A stretch of DNA of 64,000 nt from Volvox africanus (GCA_030268105.1 BSDZ01000021.1:124001-188000); one strand, 5' to 3'; counted from the stretch's first letter, positions 10,754 to 23,080 are shown. The notes: generated by a model from the sequence alone, not told the origin. A program made the numbers and translations.

Positions 10754-13188
10754 GGCGGGTCCGTGCGCATGGGGGTGTAGACACACGCGTAAGGGACACA
10801 TTGCTTTTCGCATGTCCCGAAAGCAACTTGTTTGCAAGGATGCCTGAATATATATACATATATATACACATTGTCATCAATATTTCCTAGATGAATATTT
10901 CCAGCCTCAAACGGGGTTGAGTGAAAGACCCCAAAGGCTTTAACTTAACTTAGTTGGTGACCTGCATACGGTCGTGATGGCGGGTCAAAAAAGGAGCTGT
11001 GGGACGGCGATTCATTCGGTCAGTCGCTCGGAGATGGCAGTGGCGGCCGGCCACAGTTCCTGCGTTCGGTGATGGACGATTATGAGGGTTATGAGGGTTA
11101 CGATTATCAACCCAGAATAGAGAACCCAAGGACGACACTAAAAGTACAGGCGGCAGCTGCGAGCTGAATTCTTGATATATTTTTCCCACGCAAAGTTTAC
11201 ATGTTGATGACGATGATGTAGGGGGAGCTGAAGGAGGATGTTGGGAAGGGACAGGGACCCATAACCCTCCAGAGCTGGCGAATGGATCGCACAACAGCAA
11301 TCTGCTGGAAGGGTTAATTTATACATGCATACGGAATGATGCATGTATAAATAGATACGGAACGGGTTGGGGTGGAAAGGTTGTTTGATGAAGGACTCCA
11401 ATCCCGTTTGGGTTGTTGGCCACCATTCTATAAGGACACGCAAAGATAGCCCCGCAGGGGACTACATGCAGTGTGTGTGACTAACTGACGGACTGACGGA
11501 CGGACTAGGAAATGCTGCCATCGTATTAACGCAATAATTGATAATTTGGGCCGCCGGGGATTGTTTCATTTATTCTTAAGTAGCTTGCTTTACTGGACCC
11601 CATGCGGACCAGTTTCTTGTACATGACGCGGTTCGCGCACGATGGTTATTTCGAGAAAGTATTTGTCATGCGCATGTCATGAATCTCTGCATTAAGGTCG
11701 GTCTGCAAAAAATTGTTGCATGGATTGCATCGCGTTCCATCTACCTCTTTATTTTCATATTTCGATTTGACAACTCAACCCTGGACGTCCGGTGTTCAGT
11801 TCATTGTGTTGGATAACCGGATCCTTGTGACACCAGGATTGAAACTCGCTGACGAGAGATGCATGCAGTTATTGGGCTCCAAAGAGATTCGTTTGTTGCT
11901 CCTGAGGGTGTATATATGTGTATATATACATATATATCGATTTATAAGATTTATTTATCACCAACCGCATCAGGCCTAACTTAGCTCGGGTACCCAACCC
12001 CATGCCGGTAGACGCGCAATGAGCGGCATCCGATGTAAAAGCAGAAGCAACATAACGCTCCCTCTGAAAACAACGTCCTTCTACTTGTCGCGATATGGAA
12101 CGGACCCCGGCGTATCTTTTCGGAGATCAAACTGCAAGGAGTCCCAGAGCAGGCGTCCCCTGTCCCAGAGAGCTTCCCAAATTGTTCCGCAAACAACCGT
12201 TCCACCGTTCTCCGGACCCGTTCAAAAAATGGATTTATGGATGGATATGAAATGGATGTAAGACCCACTCTGAACATTCGGGGCCCTAACGAAAGCCTCC
12301 ATCCCACGTCCCGCGTCCTCGAACGATAAAAGATAAACATGGCGTAAACATACAAGGAACACACAATCAAACATCAACCAAAAAATACATTATAAAAGCA
12401 AAGATTAAGAAATAAGACTTTAGATTTGAAACGTCCAGACGAGAAATAAAGAAACTATCGGGTTCTAGCTCCGTCGCGTTTCTGCCTCGTTGCCGCCCAG
12501 GTCGCCGCCAGTTACCGCAACGCGATTGCGGCAGGATACGAATGCCACAAGCGGCAAAAGCCGCGTTCTGATAACATTTTTTTGTTTGGCTTACCCTGAA
12601 CCCTGCTGAATAGCTAGTTTTCAAGGGTACTGAACGTTGCTGCGAACGCGCGGTGTTGTGCAACAGGGTGCAGCTTCCTCGTAATGTATTCCCAGGGCTG
12701 TTCGTCTGACCGAAATCCTATGACAATCCCCTTCCCGAACGTCCTGGATCTCAACATCTCGGCTTATCTCTCGTCGCTGAGGTTCCTGGTCCTAGGCACG
12801 CCGCGCTGCGCTGATGAATCGGACTCGGGAAAAGGGGGGGATGGCAGCCCAGGAAAGTGTGATTCTGGTTAGGTCCTGAGACCTGACGTCGGCGTGACAC
12901 CGGCATTTGCACACACCCTCAGTCTGCTGTAGTCGATCCAATTATGCGATATCATGTCGCTCTCTCCGCACCGCCTCTTTACCAACAATTACCCAAATAA
13001 TCCACTCGACGCAATCGTGCATCCTAAGCACTGCATTTCGCATCGTCCACCCATCAGCCTCCAGCTGCTGGAGAGATCGACCACACCGCCAAACTGACAA
13101 ACAAACAGGGCCCACACAAGCACCAGACACCACACAAGGCCCACATAAACACCGCCATCTATTGGCCAACTGGGTACCCTTAAGGGCC
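10754..13188. other. Intergenic region with AT microrepeats and an inverted repeat
   Basis: No gene is recognised. The stretch contains alternating TA/CA runs near 10850-10872 and 11908-11945, a perfect 13-bp inverted repeat at 11318-11351, and scattered short open frames with no family motifs. Its right end should contain the 3' UTR of the minus-strand SET gene. Confidence 0.5.
11318..11351. repeat. Perfect inverted repeat, 13-bp arms
   Basis: TTTATACATGCAT at 11318-11330 is followed by an 8-nt loop (ACGGAATG) and the exact reverse complement at 11339-11351. It could form a small hairpin in RNA or a cruciform. No gene lies close by. Confidence 0.85.
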
Positions 13189-15043
13189 TCACGCGGGATC
13201 CCGCCTTCTGCCGGGGACCCAGCCCCTGGCTGCCTCGTTGCTCGGAAGCGTGTGTGGCACGAAGCCCCACTTGAGCCAGGCCTGCAGGGGGCTCATATCC
13301 TCCGCCTGGTAGCTAATGAACAGCTCCTGGGGGGCAGGGGGGGGAGAAAAGAGGCCACGGGGCGGGCGGGTTACAAAGCGCGGACGAAAGTGGAACACGT
13401 GGTTCGTGGGGGGAAGTCGGAAGATTAGTGTGTGGGGGGAGGTTGAGGGAGGAGAGGTGAGGTGACGAGGAGGGCCGGGGCAGGGCGGGGGGAAACTACT
13501 ATCCTGAGAAAACCGAATAACTGACGCAACGGGAAGGTCCCAGAGCTGTACGATGCTAACGGAATTCGAATGGGCGGGATGACTAATGCGACGCACATCA
13601 CATCACATCACATCACATCACCTCATCCGTGCTGCTCTGCTGCAGCTACTGCAACAACATACTGAGCCTCCGACGAGCGGGCGACTGGCCCCCACCCCCA
13701 TCCCCACCACCTAGCACTGCATCCCACCTCACGCCGCACCTGCCCCGGCTCCAGGGGCGCCAGCTCTCCACCCCGTATGCTGGTGACCGCATACACAAGC
13801 CTATCCCGGTCATCCAGCATCATGAGGGGAGGTCGGGCTGCGGAGTCATGGTTGGTCATGTCGATGAGCGGCAGCAGCCCCGCGGAGCGCCCTGAGCCCA
13901 GAGACCGCGAAACCACCTGGGTTGGTTGACAAGCACCGGGAGGGGCCGGGACGGGGTGCGGGGAATTCCGATATCGGGACGGGAGGGGGGTCAGAAGATG
14001 GAGCTGCACCGCTCAACGTGACAGGAGCGAGAGAGCTGCACTACAGAGTGCTGTACTTCTCCTTAGTATGCGAGTGCGATAGACGGAACGGACGACTTAA
14101 GGCAGGGCAAGGAACATGAGGCACCTGGTTAGGGAAGAACAGGAGGAGGGAGGGGGGTACTGGGGTATTGCGGTGGTAGGTATCGCCGGCTGAAGAGGGG
14201 CGCACTGCAGTCGAGACCCACGCGGAGCCGTGAGCGTAGGGAGCTAGGGGAGTCGGCTGATGAGGTGCCCCCGGCGAGGAGGACATGCCGGACCTCAAAA
14301 CCCGCGGCTTGCCTCCCCTCCCTTCAATACCCCCCCTCTGGCAGCCCGGTGAACCCCTCCTTGGACTCACCTGACCCAGGGCCCACATAAGCCCCTCTTG
14401 GTCCAGACGCAGCTGCCTGCTGTCGGCGCCCACCACCTCCAGAACCTCAGCCGCCATCGCGCCGTACCGCCGCCGTGCAGCTTCCACCGCCGCCGCCCAC
14501 TTCGTACGACAGCCTACAGGCCCTCCAGGCCATCTCATGGCCTCCGCCTCTGCCGCCTCCGCTGTCGTCGATTCCGCCTCTACCTGTTTACTCCCTGCTG
14601 CCGCTACCTCTGCAGTCCGCTCAAGGACCTCGGCCAGCTCTGCACCCGTCAGAAGCCAGGGGTTAGGTGGCGTGTCCGGCAATGTACGGACGTACGGCAA
14701 CCAGAAGGACTCAGATCCCTTTGCACGCTCCACCGCTAGGCAGCAGGCTACCTGAGGGCAGCGGCGCAACAGCGTGTGGCGGAGTGGGAGGAGTGGGAGG
14801 AGTGGGAGGAGTGGGAGGAGTGGGAGGAGTGGGAGGAGTGGGAGGAGTGGGGAGTGGAGGAGGCGACAAAAAGGCTATTGGGGGGGGTGACCTTGGCGAT
14901 ATCACGTACACCGATTCTGCGGGAGAAGTTGACTGCAAGAAATATAGCGAAAGGGTCAAAAGGCCCTATGGGGCTGGGGAATGGCAGTTGACAACCCAAT
15001 GTCGTGTGTTTCGGAGTTCCCATCCCCACCCTGCCCTGCCTAC

Positions 15044-15075
<32 letters not shown>

Positions 15076-15951
15076 AAGGTATATCTTCTCATCCGAGCTG
15101 ACATGCAGTCACATAGAGACGAGAGCGCGACTTCTATGAGGGCTAACGAAAAGTCTAATGGCATCTGATAACCCCCTCTCTACCTCCCACTCGTTTCCAC
15201 TTGTCTCTGTCGGATGGCGACGTCAGCCATCATCCGACCTTCAGCACCACCACCAAGACTCGTCTCGTTTCCCTCCCTCCCCACCTGCTGCAGCTGTCCC
15301 AGCTGCTCCCTGAACGCGTCCTGCCTGGTTCCGGAGCCCAGCTGCGGACAGATGGCGGCCTCCGCGGCCCAGTTGTCCATATGTAACGCCCGCGGGACCA
15401 CGACCAGGGAGCTGGCCTCGAGCTGGTCAAGACCGATGGCTGGGGCGGGGTAGGGCGGGCAGGAAGCGTATGGTTGCATATTTGTACAACAGGCAAGATT
15501 TTACTGTGGTACATGACGTACGTGACGCGTTATCCGGAGATCACATACCCGCATTTGCCACCAGGCCCCGCGAGCCGCATTGTGTAGCGCTCGTGACGGA
15601 GATATTTTCGTGTACGAAGCCGCCATGGTCCTCTATCCAGCGACGGAGGGCGTCCTGCCGTACATCTTCCGCAGCCGCATCGCAGGTTCCCCTGACTGGG
15701 CTGGCAGTCTCGGAAGTCTCGGGGGCGGCGGCGGCGGCGACGACGATGGTGGTGGTGGTGGTGGTCGTCCTATGCCCAAAGCAGTTACGGCGTGTCGAAG
15801 GCACCGGAGGTGGTCGCGGTGCAACCGCTGATGCGGCGGAACCTTGGGAGGAAATTCGGGGCCTTACTTTGCGCCCTTCAGCGTCCGCTAAGGGGATGGG
15901 GAATATCACGTCCAGTCGTACGATTACCGTTGGTGCAAGAACATGCGAGGG
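13189..15951 (-). CDS. SET-domain protein methyltransferase, Rubisco-LSMT-like (plastid type), at least 5 exons
   Basis: Minus-strand exons are about 15549-15951 (open upstream, start unresolved), about 15285-15437, 14371-14751, 13740-13916 and 13189-13326. Exons 2 to 5 join in phase 0. Motifs in order are RWIEDHGGFVHENI and SRGLVANAG (SET N-flank), VVVPRALHMDNW, LAVERAKGSESFWLPYVRTL, the SET core SRSLGSGRSAGLLPLIDMTN followed by HDS, and ELFISYQAEDMSPLQAWLKW. These match SET proteins related to Rubisco large-subunit and fructose-bisphosphate-aldolase lysine methyltransferases. The exon 1 to 2 junction does not join cleanly: the donor GCGG|GTATGT and the codon ATC of the next exon are out of phase with the nearest AG. 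The protein stops soon after the SET core, so the usual LSMT C-terminal substrate-binding domain is missing or lies in unrecognised exons. The substrate is unknown. Confidence 0.75.
13595..13622. repeat. Microsatellite, ACATC pentamer
   Basis: About five to six copies of ACATC lie in the intron between exons 4 and 5 of the SET gene. They are near-perfect except at the last copy. Confidence 0.8.
14779..14853. repeat. 9-bp minisatellite, GGAGTGGGA unit
   Basis: About eight head-to-tail copies of GGAGTGGGA lie in the SET-gene intron, directly upstream (on the minus strand) of the 3' splice site at 14752. On the transcribed strand they form a long pyrimidine-rich tract. Confidence 0.85.
15043..15075. 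repeat. 7-bp tandem repeat, CCACTAG
   Basis: Four perfect copies and a partial copy of CCACTAG lie within the same intron of the SET gene. Confidence 0.8.
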
Positions 15952-16803
15952 CTAGTGCTGGGTTGATTGACTAGATAATTGCAAAGTCAGAGCTTAATTG
16001 CCTAATGATCCTGCTGATCAGGTCTGATGCAAGGTAGGGTTCACGCATTTTTCTTGGCTAGAAAGCTTTTCGACAAGGATGTGTCCGTGGGAATATGTGT
16101 TTGGACGGCAAGCGATTATTAAAAAATGAATACAACAATATTTGCGTCTTCGAATGAAAATACTGGGGCAGGATAATGGTCCAGTTGCCCGTGATATATG
16201 CAACAACTTCTTCACAGCCGCAGACGCACCTTGGCCTAAAGAGTGGCGAGCTAAGCCAGAGGGGTTTGGAATCTGCAGGATTATTATCATTTTATGCAAA
16301 CTTTGTCACACTTGCCGCGTACTGGCATAAAGTATTAAGAGACCCAGGCGACCCAGGGCGTTCCCGGTCCGAAGGAGTTGCTTCTCGAAGGTGCGCCTGC
16401 AAATATTGCAATGAAGACGCGCGCTTAATACTCACTCATATTTATTTTGCCCCAAAACAGCGTCGAAACGGTTTCAGAACTTCATACGACAGCCGAATGA
16501 CGACGACCTTTTGCGGCTCTATTGCCATTTCCACTAGCTTAGGATGCCTGACCCATAAAACTTTAAGTATGTCATTGATAACCGCCAACGCGGTCTAGCA
16601 TTATGTTCGTTGTCTAAAGCACGAAAAGGATGCGTGCCACATTCTTCAGGACACCTAGATAGCAAGTTGGAAACGTGCACTGTTGCAAGTCGCTGAGGGT
16701 TAGAGCCTCTTGCGACTCATTTATCGCTACAGAATAAGAGTAGAAAGTGACACTTCTGTGTTGCGTACAGTCGGGAGGCTCGCCGGGCGCCCCAGCACCC
16801 AGG

Positions 16804-19800
16804 ATGGGCATTTTACAGAAGTTTAAACAAATACTAAAGACTAACAGTTTAAATCGACGAGAAAACGATGATGACAACAGCTGCTTAACCCATGTCCGGC
16901 CCGCTTCGGCCACTGTGCCGCGGACCGTCACTGCGACCGTGGAGAATGAGAATGTTCGACCAGCAACACCGCCGGGTTCCAATGGCCCGTTGCCTACCGC
17001 AGCGCAGAGCTTCCGGCACATGGACTCGTTCCGTGCAGCAGTCCCCCGCATAGACTCTGTTACCACTAAGGCTGTGGGAGCCAGTCGCTTCGAAACCACT
17101 ATCATCACCCGCCAGGGAAGCCGCCTCGTACTTCAGGGCGTCAAGACCATGAAGCCCGACTCCGATGATGATGATGTGGACGAGCCCGATGCCGAACCCG
17201 CCACACCGCCCTCCTCTTCCATTCCCCGCACCGCAGCTGCAGGAGGCACAACTAACGCCAATGGGCCAGGCTCGGTCACCTCCGGTCATTCGCACGCCTC
17301 CGGAAACGGCCACCTTTACACGGGTCCAGGTGCAGGTGGGGGCACTGGGGCCCCGGGAGGCGGTAGTGGCAATGGACTTGGGGGTGCAGCCGCGGGTCCT
17401 GGTTTTGCTGGCGAGGCTCCTTTACCGCTCCGCCGCAAGCCGAACCGCGTCGCGTCGCTACCAATGCTCCTGGATGGTGGCTTGCCCCGAGCGCCGCCAC
17501 CGACTGTCGCCGCCGACGCGCCTGCGCCGGAGTATGCCGGCCCACAGGAGCCGGAGCGCAAGCAACGCCGGCCGCCCAAACGCTCCGAATCCCTTAAGTA
17601 CCTTCTCCACCTAGATCAGTACCGTTTCAACCAGGACGTCTCGGTGCAGGAGGCTCGTGAGGCGGCCTGCGGGCTCACACCTGGAGAGGGCGACGCGGAT
17701 GGCAAGGGCGGCGCCACCGTGGGCTCGGCATTGGCAACGGTACAGGGCTCCCTGGAGGACATTATCTCTGCGGACGGCAGCACCAACTCCATCCTTGCGG
17801 TCTCCTCAGCTCTTCCTGCCCGCATGCGGCGGCCGCACTGGAGCTTGGAGGACTACCAGCTGCTGAAGCAGCTGCATAGGGGCTACGCCTCAGATGTTTA
17901 CCAGGTATGTGTGTGTGTGTGTATGTGTGAGGCAAAGGGAGAGCGGGTAGAAAGCGGGCGGTTAGAAGGGGGCCGGGTAGAAGGGGGCCGGGTAGAAGGG
18001 GGGCGGGTAGAAGGGGGCCGGGTAGAAAAGGGACGGAGCGTGCGACAGGGATGTGGAGGAAGCTGGAGCTCCCGGGGACGACGATGATGAGGGGCAACCG
18101 GGGAAAGCCAGCGAAAAGCTGAAATGTAAAGGGAAAAGGTGAATCGGGCGTCAATTTTGAACTGGGGATTGATAATTTGCAATACTTTGTGATACTGTGC
18201 TTAGTGGTGGTCAGGCGCTGTGTTCTTGAGGTAATTCGATACTTTACATCGCAGAACGGTCACAGGCGGTCATCCGGGGTAGATTGCAGTTTGTTGGGGC
18301 TCGGGTTTGGGGTCGAGGTCGGGGGTGGGGGTCGGCGCTAGATGAAAAGAAACGACATCCGTGGTGCGCCACCGCTTCCAGGCGCTCATGACCATAACCA
18401 AAGGTGTGAGAATTGGGGAGTTGCATCAGCTCGCGGATAGAGATGCGAGCAGAGGAGGGGAAAAGAGGTTGGGGGCATGGAAAAAGGGAATGGAGCGCAG
18501 GGCCGCGCACAAGGTGAGGTTGAATGTAGAACAAGGGAACTTCATACGAGTGTATGCGTGAGGGTCCGGCAAGAGGAGGCGGGGATTTGGGGAGGAGGGG
18601 GGGGTTGAAGAGGTGTGTATGCGACCAGCAGGTGGACCGGGTCTCGCCGCTCCGCTAATGGGGTCTGCCGCGCGTGTAAGCGAATTGTGTGGGAGGGGGA
18701 GAGGTGTTTTGCTGAGAGGGGGCGAGGCACCAGAGATGCTGGTGGCGGCCGGCAATTTGTCAATTAGGGTTCTAGGAGATTGGGCAATCGATCAATCAAC
18801 GACCAGAGGTTGCGGGTACACGAGGGAGCGGCATTAGAAGATGACGTGTCAAAAATTTACAGCAGCAGTGCCAGAGCTACCAACAGGACAACTCGATATT
18901 TCCTTGAGTTACATGTAGACGCAGCGGCTGTGGTGGCGGCAGCGGCGGCAGCAGGAAATGCGGTCGGCAGCAGTGACACGGGAGTGGTAAGGGGGCTGAC
19001 AGTTCGCTGCGGGGAATGGCGGCGGTGTGTAAAAAGCCTGCATGGCGCTGGGGTAGATGGGCTAGATGGAGGGCGGCGGTTTCGGAGCAGTTTCGTTGAC
19101 TTCTCCTCCTCCCATCTCTTCTGTTCCGTCCTGGGGATCTCCTCCAGGCACGCTGCAAGGTGAGTGGCGAGATGGTGGCGCTCAAGGTTTATAAGCTGGC
19201 TGAGCAGGGGGACATTCAGCGCATGCAGCTGTATCGGGAGATCAAGCTGCACGCCCGGCTGCGCCACTCCAACATCGTGCAATACTACGCCTGCTTCTTG
19301 GTGAGTGGCTGGCTGGCTGGAGTGAGGATGAGTGAGGATGGGTGGATGGAAGGGAGGGAGGGAGGGAGGGAGGGAGACGGATGGATGGATGAATGGATGG
19401 ATGGATGGATGAATGGATGGGAAAGGGGGGTTGGCTGGTAGAGCAGTGCTGAAGCTAAGGCTGGGATCAGGATGGGATGGGTTAGTTTCACCAGTGTTGA
19501 CCACACCACAACCACCAACTCACACACCGAATCCACCACCTCCCTCCCTCCCTCCCCTCGCAACCCACTTCTGCCTCTTGTATCCCCGACCCCCTCACCG
19601 CCCCTCTCACCACCTCACAGGAGCAACAGCGCGTCATCCTGGTGACTGAGTACGCGACGGGCGGCGACCTGCTGCGCATCATGTACAAGTGCGGTGGCCG
19701 CCTCTTCGAGCGACAGGCGGTCAACCTGGTGCTGCAGCCCTTCCTGACGGCCCTGCACTACCTGCACACGCAGGGGATCGTGCACCGGTATGCCGGAATG

Positions 19801-22472
19801 TTTTGCACAGACGGAAGGGACAGGGCGAGACAAAGTGGAATAATAAATATTATTATATGTTAACTTAATGTTTATTAAGAATAATGAATATTATATTAAA
19901 TAAGGATTGTATTTATAATATTATTTGTATAGTATTTATTATCGATTATTTATTATTCTGGGGATGGTGTGTGTGGAGGGCAACTGAGAAATGGTCAGTG
20001 CAGCCCGGGATGCGGTCAGAGGGGGCGGCTGCGATCTGAGGTGGTGCAAGATCTGGGAGGTGGGTAGCAAGTAACAGCAGGCCCAGATCCAGATCCAGAT
20101 CCAGATCTAGGTAAAGAAGCGGCGGAACCCTACGGACGAGGGGATGGGCGCGGAAGTGCGAGATGAGGGCCTGGAGCTGAGGATTCGAATCGCAGTGTCA
20201 ACGGCGGGGAGGTTGGAGGGAAAATTGGCGACGAGAGAGGGAGGCGAAGTGTTTGGAGGTCCTGGCTGCACGACTCCGGAAAGGAATCGAACCGGTTGTC
20301 CGCCCGACCGTACCTCCAGACCTTCTGGCCTCTTTAAGACGCAATACCTTCCTTCCAGTTAAACCATTTACCGCTGATTACCTTGGATGATGGCGCTTGG
20401 GCGTCAGTCCGTGCCGCTCTCAGAATGTTTTTGTGCACCGTTGATGCGCCGCAGCTCCATACCACAATAATTCCGTACAGTACTACACCGCTATTTTTAA
20501 ATGTCCATTTCCCCACTACTATTGAGCCCCTGTTGTTCTTGTGGTTTGTCTGGCACCTCAGTGACATCAAGCCGGAGAACGTGTTATTTGCGGAGGGGAA
20601 GATTCTCAAACTCGCGGACTTCGGGCTGGCCATAAACCTGCGGGAGGAGCGGGCTAACACCAGGGCGGGTGAGAGATCAAGGGGTGGGGAGGGAATGGGC
20701 AGTTGTTTGGCGGCTGAGGGGCTGCGCACTGCAGCTGACGGATCCGTGAGTGGAAGAAATGACCTGCTCCGAAACCCGGCCCAACTAAGAATAGAAATTG
20801 TTCGCCGGCGGCTGACAAGGCGGCGTGTATGTACGGCATCTCGGTATTCCGGTGACTATAGTCCAAAAGTAACTGAATTATGGGGAAGTGCTGGATTTGC
20901 CGTTGTTCTTTTTGGATTCCTTTTCCTTAAGTCCCCTCGTAACGTGCTCCTGGGGGTCGCCGTTTCTGCGCCCGTTTCGTTTGGGGGGCTGCGCAGTTTC
21001 TTTCTTCCCGCCTCACTTGGCCCCGCTGCACCTCTCCCCGTCCACAGGCACATTGGACTACATGGCACCAGAGGGTGAGCGAGCGGGAGAGGATGAGACC
21101 TCGCCCAATGGGAGCGCGGAGAGGGGAGAGGGGAGTCGTGGAAGAAGAGGGGAGGGATGGAGGGAGAGGTGGAGGCGTAAGACTCCTAAACTGACCCACT
21201 CGGATGGTCCCACTCGGTGCAAGCATGTCTGCTTCATTCCAGCCGGCTCCGCCTGCGGCATCCCCGACACAGTTACTCCTCTCTCTCCCGTACACTCGCG
21301 CCCTCATCCACTAGCTCATCACGCTGCTAACCATAAATAGACGCGTGACTAGACCCACTGCGCCTCTCCCCCCCTTTTCCGCCGTCCATATCGGCAAGTA
21401 CATTTTATTCTCCACCACGCCAAATTTTGTAACGTTATGTACGACAACTATTTCAGGTTCTAGTGTTAAATCCCGTTCCTCCTTAGAATCCGGGGAGCCC
21501 GTTTCGTCCATTTTTCAATTTTTGGTCGCGACACGAGTTTTTGTAAAACTCCCCCGGCACGCCCTCTGTCCTTCCAGTGCTCCGCTGTCCGACCAAGAAG
21601 ACCCCCGACGAGAACAAGGGCAACCCCGAGTCCGCCCACTACCACCAGGCAGTGGACGCCTGGGCGGTCGGCGTATTCGCCTACGAGCTCGTCGTGGGCG
21701 CGCCGCCCTTCAAGGCGGCGCAGATGATCGACACGGCAAGGAACATCATGCATGCGCCCGTGAGCTTCCCAGAGACTGTGTCAGACCTGGCAAAGGACTT
21801 CATCATGCGCGCACTGCACAAGGTGAGGGCCAGGGGGGGTCAATATTGAATGTACGTATGTGTGTATGCGGAAGGGAAAGGTAAAAAAAGGGGGGGAAGA
21901 GGGGTAGGGGGGAAGGGAAAGGAAAGGGAAAGGGGATGTATGGTTTAATTCGTTTCTTGCCACTCAACCTCCTCGCCCCCCCTTCTCTCTCTCTCTCTGC
22001 TTCTCGTCAGGATTCCACCGCTCGTCTGACGGTGCTAGAGATGCTACACCACCCCTGGATTACCATGTTCCAGCGCCGCTCCTCGGTGCGGATTGTGTAC
22101 ACCCGCTCAAACTCCCTCATGGAGCTCATGCCGCCGGAAGCATCCCAAGCGGCCGCAGGAGCTGGAGCCGCAACCAGCGATGAGGATTTGGACGGGCAGA
22201 GGCATCACGGTCATGGACAAGGGGGCGGGGGGGGATTGGGCGTGGCCGCGGGTGCGGGGGGGCCGGCAGGCGGACCGCCACCACAGCCCGTACGGAATGC
22301 GCAGCAGCCGATACCTGCACAGCGGCGGGGCTCGGGGATGGGATACGAAGGGGCCAGCAGCGGCGGCGGCAGTGGCGGTGTTTACATGCCTCATGGATCT
22401 TTGTCGGCCTCCCCGGTAGCCTCACCCCGTGGCGATAACGCTAGAATAAGGTCGCGTCTTGCGCCTCAGTGA
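16804..22472 (+). CDS. Aurora-like Ser/Thr protein kinase with long N-terminal extension, 7 exons (CALK-type candidate)
   Basis: Exons 16804-17904, 19148-19300, 19621-19787, 20562-20668, 21048-21074, 21578-21822 and 22011-22472 join in frame into about 753 residues. Residues 1 to about 348 are low complexity (Pro, Gly, Ser, Ala). The kinase domain follows: beta-3 lysine in VALKVYK (about residue 380), HRDIKPEN (about 473-480), DFG (about 493-495), GTLDYMAPE and HHPWI. The C-terminal tail is Gly/Ser/Pro-rich. GTLDYMAPE, DLAKDFI and HPWI resemble Aurora kinases, and the size recalls the Chlamydomonas Aurora-like kinase CALK, which acts in flagellar shortening and excision; orthology is not proven. 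The glycine loop is atypical (LHRGYASDVY), keeping one of three glycines. Start ATG 16804 is chosen because the frame upstream has no ATG and holds a possible splice acceptor. Confidence 0.8.
17942..18030. repeat. Intronic minisatellite, about 15-bp unit (GGGTAGAAGGGGGCC)
   Basis: About six imperfect copies, G-rich on the coding strand, lie just inside intron 1 of the kinase gene after the GTATGT donor and a GT microsatellite. Confidence 0.75.
19338..19430. repeat. GGGA and GGAT tetranucleotide microsatellites
   Basis: A run of GGGA/GGAG units (about 19351-19376) is followed by GGAT/GAAT units up to about 19430. Both lie in intron 2 of the kinase gene. Confidence 0.8.
19838..19955. other. 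AT-rich block in kinase intron 3
   Basis: About 120 bp of almost pure A/T (TATTATTATATG, TTTATTATTC and similar) interrupt otherwise GC-rich intron sequence. A TCCAGA hexamer repeat follows at about 20088-20108. No coding or structural function is visible. Confidence 0.6.
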
Positions 22473-23009
22473 GTGGAGCCGTTGGTCGGGGGCGGGACAG
22501 GGAGGCAGCTGCGCACTGGGAGGGAAAAGGGGCCGAGGATGTGCGCGGTGGGTTGCGAGGTGAGAATGGGAGGGCAGGGTGGGCGGAGCCCTTTGTTACG
22601 ACGCTGCGGTACCGGGCACCCCGTGGCGTCCTCCCCCGCCACAAGCTGCCCGCTTGGGGAGGCGGAGACGCAGCTGTGTGGCAGCTGGACCGCTGCTGGA
22701 CCAGCGACTGGGGCAGGAGTTACAGAAGTCCATCGCTTATCGACGGCTTTCCAACCGAGTTGGCGCTCTGGGTTGGCGGGTACACACCGGCACGGTCGGG
22801 AAATGTGTGTATGGGCTGGGGTCAGCGTTGCGGGTCACAATCACAAGTGCGTCGCAAGGTGTGCAATGACACGGACCCGGGGGTCGTCAGCGTCGTACCC
22901 ATTCTGCTCTCCGGCTGGATTGCTCCTGGTCTGACATACCGGTGAGGTGTTTGTTAGTAGGCGGATCAAACAGCCGCCTAAGATGAGGCCAAGACAACAA
23001 AGGTACAGG

Positions 23010-23030
23010 CTTTGATGACGATGACGACGA

Positions 23031-23063
<33 letters not shown>

Positions 23064-23080
23064 CGGTGGTGGTGTGGGAA
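23010..23080. repeat. GAT/GGT trinucleotide repeat
   Basis: Runs of GAT, then GGT and GGC, make up about 70 bp downstream of the kinase gene. The repeat explains the poly-His and poly-Met frames seen there. Confidence 0.85.

Noticed and set aside
16018..16299. Minus-strand open frame upstream of the SET gene as a possible transit-peptide exon
   Set aside because: The composition does not resemble a chloroplast transit peptide, and no donor was found that joins in phase to exon 1.
20170..20310. GATTCGAATC- and GAATCGAACC-like words suggesting a tRNA T-arm
   Set aside because: No matching acceptor, D and anticodon arms could be placed around them. They lie inside a kinase intron.
22469..22945. 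158-residue open frame just after the kinase gene
   Set aside because: It overlaps the kinase stop and has no recognisable motif. It is probably 3' UTR read in a chance open frame.
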